NCBI GenBank assembly: GCA_012515645.1
Contig: JAAYXY010000097.1
Span: forward strand, 1 to 5,247
Direction of reading: 5' to 3'
DNA length: 5,247 bases
Source: Candidatus Peribacteria bacterium
GTDB taxonomy: Bacteria; Patescibacteriota; Gracilibacteria; Peribacterales; Peribacteraceae
Part shown: piece after piece, positions 1 through 4,921 of the stretch
How positions within the stretch are numbered: the stretch's first letter is position 1
Layout: each line of letters opens with the position of its first letter
Notes under the pieces: generated by a model
The model's input: only the letters and a program-made list of their open reading frames with translations
Database searches by the model: none
Told to the model about the DNA's origin: nothing
Made by a program: the position numbers and the translations under genes

Positions 1-1109
1 AAGGAGGCGCCGAACGCGTGCTGCGCATCGCCGCCGACATGTTCCCCGAAGCGCCGGTGTACACATTGCTCTACGACGAAAAAAAGCTCGGAGACTGGTT
101 CCCCGCGCACAGAGTCGTCTCCGCCACCCTCCCTCTTCCCTACTCCCTCCTTCCGGCTCCCTACCGCCTGAACCATCACCTGCACCTCCGCCACTTTCCA
201 CGCGCCGTGGAACAATGGGATTTTTCGCAGTACGACGTCGTACTTTCATTCTCTTCGGCATTCATGCACGGCATCATCACGAACAGAGCCCCACGACATG
301 TGTGCTACGTGCACTCGCCTGCACGCTACCTCTGGGACCGTACGCACGATGTACTGGACCGCGCCGGGCATGGCATGCTGGGCGCTATACGGCGTCAGTA
401 CATGGAACGAACGTTCCATCGTCTGCGCATATGGGACGCGGAAACGGCAGCCCGCCCGGATAAACTGCTGGCAGCATCCCGGGAAGTGCAGCGCCGCATC
501 CAGCTGTACTGGCGACGCGATGCGGAAGTCGTCTATCCCCCGATCAACGAGGAGTGGCTCACCACTCCCCACTCCCCACTCCCCACTCCCAATCCCAACC
601 CCAATCCCAATCCCACCCCCTACTTCTTCATCGCCTCCACGCTCGTTCCGTACAAACGCATCGACCTTGCCATACACGCGTGTAATGCACTCAAGCTACC
701 ACTCAAAATCGCAGGGGAGGGACCGGAACGCAGACGACTGGAACAGATATCGGGGCCAACGATCGCGTTCCTGGGTCACCAAATAGCAGCGCAGCTCCGG
801 GAACTCTATACGAACGCCAAGGCAACCATCTTCCCCGGCGACGAGGACTTCGGCCTCGTGCCACTAGAATCCATGGCGTGCGGCACCCCGGTGATCGCCT
901 ATGGCAGCGGCGGCGCTCTGGAAACAGTGATCGAAGGAAAAACCGGAACATTTTTCGGGGAACCCACTGCCGATTCGCTGCAAAAGAAACTCAAAGAGTT
1001 TGATCAAAATTTGTATACAAAAGAAAACGGGCAGAAGCAGGCAAGATGCTTCGGCGAAACCAAGTTCCGGCAGAAGATCACACACGCACTGGAAGCAGTG
1101 CTGCGCTAG
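1..1109 (+). CDS. GT-B family 4 glycosyltransferase, 5' partial
   Basis: Predicted to transfer a sugar from a nucleotide-activated donor during cell-surface glycan synthesis, acting at the cytoplasmic side of the membrane. The reading frame is open to the left edge: codons from position 3 give GGAER before the GTG at 18, and this is the glycine-rich N-terminal loop of WbaZ/mannosyltransferase-like GT4 enzymes, so the true start lies outside. Counting from the GTG codon, the N-domain has CYVHSPARYLWD (96-107), a family signature. The C-domain begins near FFIASTLVPYKR (203-214) and has GEGPER (233-238) and the EX7E motif E276-DFGLVPL-E284, followed by MACGTPVIAYGSGG. The linker at 182-201 is a Pro/Asn-rich insert encoded by tandem repeats, where relatives usually have a short ordinary linker. 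The gene ends tail-to-tail with ruvB, sharing 4 bp. The family is clear; donor and acceptor cannot be told. Confidence 0.93.
   Translation, partial: GGAERVLRIAADMFPEAPVYTLLYDEKKLGDWFPAHRVVSATLPLPYSLLPAPYRLNHHLHLRHFPRAVEQWDFSQYDVVLSFSSAFMHGIITNRAPRHVCYVHSPARYLWDRTHDVLDRAGHGMLGAIRRQYMERTFHRLRIWDAETAARPDKLLAASREVQRRIQLYWRRDAEVVYPPINEEWLTTPHSPLPTPNPNPNPNPTPYFFIASTLVPYKRIDLAIHACNALKLPLKIAGEGPERRRLEQISGPTIAFLGHQIAAQLRELYTNAKATIFPGDEDFGLVPLESMACGTPVIAYGSGGALETVIEGKTGTFFGEPTADSLQKKLKEFDQNLYTKENGQKQARCFGETKFRQKITHALEAVLR
128..169. repeat. Degenerate pyrimidine-rich heptamer array inside the glycosyltransferase
   Basis: Read in steps of seven the sequence gives CCTCCCT, CTTCCCT, ACTCCCT, CCTTCCG, GCTCCCT, ACCGCCT. 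These are imperfect copies of a unit near NCTCCCT. They encode the LPLPYSLLPAPYR stretch of the N-domain. The unit is related in composition and period to the cleaner heptamers at 562-589. It may be an eroded older expansion or simply Pro/Leu-rich coding bias. Confidence 0.4.
551..568. repeat. Inverted repeat at the edge of the heptamer array
   Basis: GGAGTGG (551-557), a 4-nt spacer CTCA, then CCACTCC (562-568) form a perfect 7-bp stem. The right arm is the first copy of the heptamer repeat, so the left arm is that unit in inverted orientation. It lies inside the glycosyltransferase coding sequence. Confidence 0.7.
562..620. repeat. Tandem heptamer (4 x CCACTCC) followed by hexamers (AATCCC type)
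   Basis: Four perfect copies of CCACTCC occupy 562-589. After one C come hexamers AATCCC, AACCCC, AATCCC, AATCCC and ACCCCC (591-620). The heptamer part encodes a mixed His/Ser/Pro/Leu/Thr segment because 7 is not a multiple of 3; the hexamer part encodes four Asn-Pro dipeptides. The + strand has no G across the tract and carries nine C-runs of three or more. The form resembles the short tandemly repeated sequences known from cyanobacterial genomes, but their presence here does not place the organism. Confidence 0.9.
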
Positions 1110-2149
1110 AAAATCTCCGTTTGCGCCTGCTGCGGAAACGGAAGGTTGAGGAGTTCGTACGTGCGCCGGGTGGCAACGCGCCCTTTCTGCGTGCGCTGAA
1201 GATAGCCGTTCTGCAGCAAATACGGCTCATACACGTCCTCCACCGTATCCTGTTCCTCCGCAATAACAGCAGCGAGTGTGGAAAGCCCCACTGGCCCCCC
1301 GCCAAATTTTTCGATAATGGAAGAAAGGAGCAGACGATCTGTTTTGTCCAACCCTACGGCATCAATACCGAGGAGATTGAGTGTGCTCTCTGCACGTGCC
1401 AGCGAGATGAGTGTTTCATTTTCCACCTGTGCAAAATCACGCACAGCGCGCACAAGCCTGTTCGCCACACGCGGCGTGGCACGGCAGCAACCTGCGATGC
1501 GCGCCGCCGCGTCATCCTGGAACTGTACGGAGAGAATGGATGCTGTACGACGCACGATCTGCTCCATTTCCCCCGTGGTGTAGAACTCTAATTTAAACAC
1601 ATGCGTAAACCGATCGCGTAGCGGCGCACTCACAACACCTGCTTTGGTTGTAGCACCCACCAGTGTAAAGGGATGCAGATCCAGTCGCATAGAACGCGCA
1701 GTCGGGCCTTTGCCGATGACCAGATCGAGCGCGTAGTCTTCCATGGCACTGTAGAGCACCTCTTCGATAGCGGGGCGTAGGCGATGGATTTCGTCGATAA
1801 AGAGCACATCGCCCTGCTCCAGATTGGTGAGGAGCGATGCCAAATCGCCGGGCTTTTCAATGGCAGGACCGCTGGTAATGCGCACATTGGCACCCATTTC
1901 GCGGCCGATGATGTGCGCCAGGGTCGTTTTGCCCAGACCCGGAGGACCGTGTAGCAGCGTATGGCCCAGTGGCTCAGTGCGCTTGCGCGCAGCTTCCATG
2001 TAGACCAAAAGGTGCGCCTTCAAATCTTGCTGCCCTACGTACTCACGCAGTGCACGGGGGCGCAGGGACTGCTCAAACGCATCACTGTCGCGCGGCGTCC
2101 TGCTGGGCGCAACTGCCTGCTGCCTGCGTACCGTCCGGGCAACTGCCAT
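1106..2149 (-). CDS. ruvB: Holliday junction branch migration helicase RuvB
   Basis: ATP-driven hexameric motor that pulls DNA arms through RuvA-bound Holliday junctions in recombination and fork repair; cytoplasmic. With the ATG at 2149 the protein has 347 residues, near the family norm. Counting from the upstream GTG at 2176, the motifs run in order: LRP..L.EYVGQ (38-49), Walker A GPPGLGKTT (77-85), Walker B LFIDEIHRL (125-133), sensor 1 LVGATTKAG (172-180), PLRDRF with the family's arginine finger (185-190), sensor 2 TPRVANRL (234-241), and the winged-helix FGGGPVGLSTLA and DVYEPYL segments (291-320). All catalytic motifs are intact. GTG 2176 and ATG 2167 are alternative starts; none has a clear ribosome binding site. 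Two overlapping TATGCT hexamers at 2158-2168 (minus strand) could be -10 boxes, but no matching -35 is seen. ruvA and ruvC are not adjacent. Confidence 0.97.
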   Translation of the reverse strand: MAVARTVRRQQAVAPSRTPRDSDAFEQSLRPRALREYVGQQDLKAHLLVYMEAARKRTEPLGHTLLHGPPGLGKTTLAHIIGREMGANVRITSGPAIEKPGDLASLLTNLEQGDVLFIDEIHRLRPAIEEVLYSAMEDYALDLVIGKGPTARSMRLDLHPFTLVGATTKAGVVSAPLRDRFTHVFKLEFYTTGEMEQIVRRTASILSVQFQDDAAARIAGCCRATPRVANRLVRAVRDFAQVENETLISLARAESTLNLLGIDAVGLDKTDRLLLSSIIEKFGGGPVGLSTLAAVIAEEQDTVEDVYEPYLLQNGYLQRTQKGRVATRRTYELLNLPFPQQAQTEIF

Positions 2150-2169
2150 GGGAGTGCAGCATAGCATAG

Positions 2170-2198
2170 TTTCCACATGCTGCGCGCTGCACTACAAT
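2170..2198 (+). promoter_or_regulatory. Sigma70-like promoter of the 2205 gene, predicted leaderless
   Basis: A -35 box TTTCCA (2170-2175, 4 of 6 consensus) is followed by a 17-nt spacer and a -10 box TACAAT (2193-2198, 5 of 6). Taking the last -10 base as -7, the start of transcription is 2205, which is the A of the ATG. The -35 box lies close to the alternative ruvB starts on the other strand. Confidence 0.55.
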
Positions 2199-2204
2199 GC
2201 CGCC

Positions 2205-2843
2205 ATGCGCATATCACGGAACATGCAACTCATCGTGGGATTTGTAGCCATGCTAGTCGTTCTGGCAACAGCGGATGCCATGCTTATGGTACAGGCTCCG
2301 CCGCTCTCCGCGCTCATGCAGATATGGCAGAAACCAGAAGTCCCCTCTCAACCCGAGATACAGGAACCTGCAACAGAAGAACCGACCGTCAGAACACCCG
2401 ATGGCGGCGTACCGAAAACGACGGGTCCAGATGTGCGCGCTGTGCTGGAACGCTTCGGCTTTGCGCAGCAACAAACCAATGAACTGCTGTTTCTACGAGA
2501 ACTCATGGCAGCAGAAGAAACAGGTATAGAAGCATCTGCGCTCTTGGTAGAAAATGACCGAGCTGGCGCCATCGCGTGGGTGGAAACACCCAAGGTAAAA
2601 GTATACTTCCTCGCGCTCAAAGAAGCGCTGCATGGCGCGTTTACACCGGAACTCACGGACTTGGTGGACGAAACGCAACACGTTGAGGGGCGTCCTCCGC
2701 GCAACATCCTGACATTCCTGGATCCCGGTATCAGTGAAGAAAGGATTGCCTTCTTCCGTGTGCGCGAACAACTGTACGAAGTACACATGGCCAAAGAATA
2801 CGAAGCGGAACTCTTTGCAATACTCGATGAACTATCACAGTGA
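2205..2843 (+). CDS. Membrane-anchored protein of unknown function
   Basis: 212 residues; not recognised as any known family. Residues 8-28 form one hydrophobic segment after the basic start MRISRN, so it is probably an uncleaved signal anchor with the rest outside the cytoplasm. Residues 31-75 are rich in Pro, Glu and Thr and look like an extended spacer. Residues 76-212 look like a folded mixed alpha/beta domain ending in a charged helix (about 176-212). No catalytic motif, lipobox or repeats are seen. I chose the ATG at 2205 because it directly precedes the basic-hydrophobic leader and matches the predicted transcription start. An in-frame ATG at 2148 would add 19 residues with no leader character and would run head-on into ruvB. 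It is divergent from ruvB and lies 93 bp before rplK, which has its own promoter. It is probably a real gene, given its length and its membrane-anchor layout. Confidence 0.8.
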   Translation: MRISRNMQLIVGFVAMLVVLATADAMLMVQAPPLSALMQIWQKPEVPSQPEIQEPATEEPTVRTPDGGVPKTTGPDVRAVLERFGFAQQQTNELLFLRELMAAEETGIEASALLVENDRAGAIAWVETPKVKVYFLALKEALHGAFTPELTDLVDETQHVEGRPPRNILTFLDPGISEERIAFFRVREQLYEVHMAKEYEAELFAILDELSQ

Positions 2844-2867
2844 ACTGCGGAAAACCCACGAACTTCG

Positions 2868-2896
2868 TTGACGCTTGGATATCCCCTGCCTACACT
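2868..2896 (+). promoter_or_regulatory. Sigma70-like promoter of rplK
   Basis: TTGACG (2868-2873, 5 of 6 consensus), a 17-nt spacer, then TACACT (2891-2896, 4 of 6). The predicted start is 2903, giving a 34-nt leader before the rplK ATG at 2937. The leader has no Shine-Dalgarno sequence and no GGGAG motif of the L1-binding kind. A short palindrome ACGAACTTCGT (2858-2868) touches the -35 box. Confidence 0.6.
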
Positions 2897-2936
2897 TTCG
2901 CGGCAGCAGTTTGGCTGTTCTCCTACTTAGACGCAT

Positions 2937-3359
2937 ATGGCAAAGAAAGTAACGAAAATCATCAAGGCACAAGCGAAAGGCGGACAGGCGAACCCCGCGC
3001 CGCCACTCGGACCCGTACTCGGCCAGGCTGGAATCGACATCAATGCGTTCTGCACCAAATTCAACGAAGCCACAAAGGATCGTATGGGGCAAACCGTTCC
3101 TGTCGTCATCACAGTGTACGTAGACCGCTCATTCAGCTTCGAGCTCAAACAGCCACCAGCCGCATGCCTGATTCTGGAGAAAGCAAAAATCAAAAAAGGC
3201 AGCGGTGAACCCAATAAAAACAAAGTGGGATCCATTACCAAAAAACAACTTGAGGAAATCGCCGCCATCAAAATGCCTGACCTCAACGCAACCGATATCA
3301 CGATGGCTATGAACACACTCGCCGGCACCGCGCGTTCGATGGGTATCACCGTGGAATAG
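2937..3359 (+). CDS. rplK: 50S ribosomal protein L11
   Basis: Binds the GTPase-associated region of 23S rRNA at the base of the L7/L12 stalk and takes part in factor-dependent GTP hydrolysis. It is 140 residues, full length for the family (about 141). It starts MAKKV as most L11 proteins do, which fixes the start at 2937. The N-domain proline cluster NPAPPLGP (19-26), the area where thiostrepton acts, is intact, as are GQAGI (29-33), the interdomain QPPAA (72-76), the GEPNKNKVG segment (90-98) and the rRNA-binding end GTARSMGI (130-137). In most bacteria rplA follows directly and nusG precedes; here rplK follows an unrelated membrane-protein gene and rplA is displaced by about 850 bp. It has its own promoter at 2868-2896. 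No ribosome binding site is seen upstream. Confidence 0.98.
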   Translation: MAKKVTKIIKAQAKGGQANPAPPLGPVLGQAGIDINAFCTKFNEATKDRMGQTVPVVITVYVDRSFSFELKQPPAACLILEKAKIKKGSGEPNKNKVGSITKKQLEEIAAIKMPDLNATDITMAMNTLAGTARSMGITVE

Positions 3360-3481
3360 ACAACCGGGAACCGGAAGCAGAGACCCTACTCCTCACCCGA
3401 ATCCTGTTTTTTGCAATCCGTTTCGCATGCCTGCACGGAGAAGTCACTTTATGCTACAGCAGTCACTCTCCCCAAAACCTC
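3360..3481. other. Gap between rplK and the membrane protein gene
   Basis: 122 bp without a supported gene. It holds a CCGG-GAA-CCGG short inverted repeat (3364-3374), a run of six T (3407-3412) without a GC-rich stem in front, and a TATGCT (3450-3455) lacking a partner -35 box. Nothing here clearly ends or starts transcription, which leaves read-through from rplK as the simplest view. Confidence 0.5.
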
Positions 3482-4105
3482 ATGGAAACGAACCAGTTCC
3501 TCCTGGAAATCTTCACATTTGTCCGATCGATCTTCAGCGTCATATTAGGCGCCATTGCCATACAACTGCTCGTATTCCTGTTCTTGGCACCGTCGCTGGA
3601 ACGCAGCAGTAACGCCAAAACGATGGCGCAGGCGATTTTTTCCTTCTTCATGCTGGCAATCGGCATAACAATGATGTCGCTCAGCGCCATCCCTACGCTC
3701 ATTGCCACCCTGGGACAGGGAGGATTCCCGATGGAAATATACCTTGGTCTCGTACTCATTTTCAGCGCCGGCGGTCTGATATTCCTATGGCATGAATACC
3801 GGCTGCGCAACATGGACGCGAGCATCAAGCGCATACCGCAACTGATCTTCCAGTACACCATAGCCACGGTGGGACAACTATCACTCGTACTTGCCGTACT
3901 CTACCTCGCACTCGCGCTCACACTGCAGAACACTACAACCGAAGGATGGTGGAGCATGCCGCTGTCGCTCTTCATCTACGGGCTCTTCTTGTGCGGAATC
4001 ACACAGAGAACTTGCAAAACCGCCCCGGTATCTGTGCGCGCAAAGGCAGGAACGAAGATAGCCGCTCCCAAACGCAGACGTGCAACCGCACGGAAAAAGA
4101 AATGA
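3482..4105 (+). CDS. Five-helix membrane protein with a basic C-terminal tail, function unknown
   Basis: 207 residues, not matched to a known family. Hydrophobic segments lie at about 16-36, 50-74, 86-103, 121-148 and 158-174. The loops at 40-50 and 104-118 are basic, while those at 76-85 and 149-157 are not, so the positive-inside rule gives N-terminus out, C-terminus in, five helices. The tail 175-207 has 13 Lys/Arg in 33 residues, no acidic residue, and ends KRRRATARKKK, so it could bind nucleic acid or the ribosome. The gene sits between rplK and rplA, on the same strand. The 122-bp gap before it shows no convincing promoter or terminator, so it may be transcribed with rplK. No ribosome binding site precedes the ATG (upstream CCCAAAACCTC). 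No transporter or enzyme motif is visible. Confidence 0.82.
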   Translation: METNQFLLEIFTFVRSIFSVILGAIAIQLLVFLFLAPSLERSSNAKTMAQAIFSFFMLAIGITMMSLSAIPTLIATLGQGGFPMEIYLGLVLIFSAGGLIFLWHEYRLRNMDASIKRIPQLIFQYTIATVGQLSLVLAVLYLALALTLQNTTTEGWWSMPLSLFIYGLFLCGITQRTCKTAPVSVRAKAGTKIAAPKRRRATARKKK

Positions 4106-4116
4106 GCAGCTTTTGG

Positions 4117-4145
4117 TTGCAGAATACCACCCTCTGCCTGACAAT
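4117..4145 (+). promoter_or_regulatory. Possible weak promoter of rplA
   Basis: TTGCAG (4117-4122, 3 of 6 consensus), a 17-nt spacer and GACAAT (4140-4145, 4 of 6). The implied start is 4152, two bases before the L1-like hairpin, leaving a 54-nt leader. The boxes are weak; transcription from the rplK promoter could equally cover rplA. The placement next to the hairpin is the main reason to list it. Confidence 0.3.
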
Positions 4146-4153
4146 AGCGACAT

Positions 4154-4191
4154 CGTGGGAGCCGTGGTCTTAACCCGGCGCCCGTACCACG
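4154..4191 (+). promoter_or_regulatory. Putative L1-binding mRNA hairpin (rplA autoregulatory leader)
   Basis: Outer helix CGUGG (4154-4158) pairs perfectly with CCACG (4187-4191). Inside, G4159-A4160 faces a longer strand (4180-4186) ending in GUA. The upper helix GCCG (4161-4164) pairs with CGGC (4176-4179), then after a bulged U4165, GGU (4166-4168) pairs with ACC (4173-4175) around a CUUA loop. The L1 stalk of bacterial 23S rRNA has the same plan as I recall it: GUGGGAG(G/C)C on the 5' strand and an AAAUACCAC-type 3' strand, separated by an asymmetric loop. Known L1 mRNA sites imitate it so that excess L1 represses its own mRNA. The A-rich part of the long loop strand is not conserved here. 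The 3' arm ends 14 nt before the rplA ATG, so L1 binding could hinder initiation. Confidence 0.68.
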
Positions 4192-4205
4192 TTCCCCTCT
4201 TTTCC

Positions 4206-4916
4206 ATGAATAAAACAGGATCTGCACCACGTGCATCAGCACGCAAACACGGCAAGAAGTACGTCGAAAAAGCCGCGCTCGTCACAGAAACATCGTATGA
4301 CATTGCAGCAGCAGTAGCCCTGCTACCCCAGCTCAGCACTGTTTCGTTCGACGCAACAGCTGAAGCACACATTCGCATCAATGCGGATACAACACAGGCA
4401 GATCAACTGGTTCGCACTACTGTCCCGCTGCCGCATGGCACCGGCAAAACGGTGCGCATCGCAGCATTCGTACCGGATGACCAAATTGACGCAGCAAAGA
4501 AAGCCGGTGCACATAAGGCCGGCAACAAGCAACTCATCCAGGAGATCGAAGCAGGCAACATTGACTTCGACCAGGCGGTTGCCGTTCCGGAAGTCATGAA
4601 AGAACTGGGTAAAATCGCAAAGATACTGGGGCAGAAAGGCCTGATGCCCAATCCCAAAGCTGGCACGGTCACGCAGGATGTGGCCAAGACCATCGCGGAA
4701 CTCAAGAAGGGGCGTATTGAATGCAAGATGGACAAACAGGGCATCATCCACGTGCCTTTTGGAAAACTTTCCTTTGGGGCACAGAAACTGCAAGAAAATC
4801 TGGAAGCACTGCTCACCGCCATCAGAGAAGCAAAACCCAGCGGCATCAAAGGGACATACATTCTCTCGATCACCATTGCCCCCACAATGGGACCGGGCAT
4901 ATGTGTGCAACAGTAA
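4206..4916 (+). CDS. rplA: 50S ribosomal protein L1
   Basis: Binds the mobile L1 stalk of 23S rRNA, helping deacylated tRNA leave the E site; in many bacteria it also represses its own mRNA. The chosen ATG at 4206 gives 236 residues, close to the usual 230-235. The frame stays open upstream to 4080, but those codons overlap the previous gene and the leader hairpin and do not look like L1. Family features: basic start with GKKYVEKAALV (16-26), the RNA-binding segment FDATAEAHIRI (48-58), VRTTVPLPHGTGKTVRIA (69-86), the domain II signature GQKGLMPNPKAGTV (142-155), GIIHVPFGK (179-187) and the ending TMGPGI (227-232). About 14 residues before GKKY are extra compared with many relatives. It is not adjacent to rplK, and no rplJ follows. 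The pre-start sequence is pyrimidine-rich (CCCCTCTTTTCC) with no Shine-Dalgarno. Confidence 0.97.
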   Translation: MNKTGSAPRASARKHGKKYVEKAALVTETSYDIAAAVALLPQLSTVSFDATAEAHIRINADTTQADQLVRTTVPLPHGTGKTVRIAAFVPDDQIDAAKKAGAHKAGNKQLIQEIEAGNIDFDQAVAVPEVMKELGKIAKILGQKGLMPNPKAGTVTQDVAKTIAELKKGRIECKMDKQGIIHVPFGKLSFGAQKLQENLEALLTAIREAKPSGIKGTYILSITIAPTMGPGICVQQ

Positions 4917-4921
4917 CGCAA

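Noticed and set aside
246..677. Open frame on the minus strand opposite the glycosyltransferase, with Gly/Ile/Val repeats
   Set aside because: It is the mirror of the repeat tract and of a well-supported gene on the + strand; no family resemblance.
2858..2868. Palindrome ACGAACTTCGT beside the rplK -35 box as an operator
   Set aside because: Five-base arms are easily found by chance and nothing else supports a repressor here.
2841..2930. TGA read as glycine, as in some CPR lineages, extending the 2205 gene
   Set aside because: Read-through adds a low-complexity tail without protein character, and the dihydrouridine synthase and membrane protein genes also end sensibly at TGA.
3364..3412. 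Possible terminator after rplK: short inverted repeat plus a run of six T
   Set aside because: The CCGG-GAA-CCGG stem has only 4 bp and lies more than 30 bases before the T run; no stable stem adjoins the T run.
3411..3455. TTGCAA and TATGCT as a promoter for the membrane protein gene
   Set aside because: The spacer between them is 33 nt, far from the 16-18 needed, and neither box has another acceptable partner.
4080..4205. Longer L1 protein starting at 4080
   Set aside because: The extra 42 residues overlap the previous gene and the leader hairpin and do not resemble L1; the ATG at 4206 gives a family-length protein.
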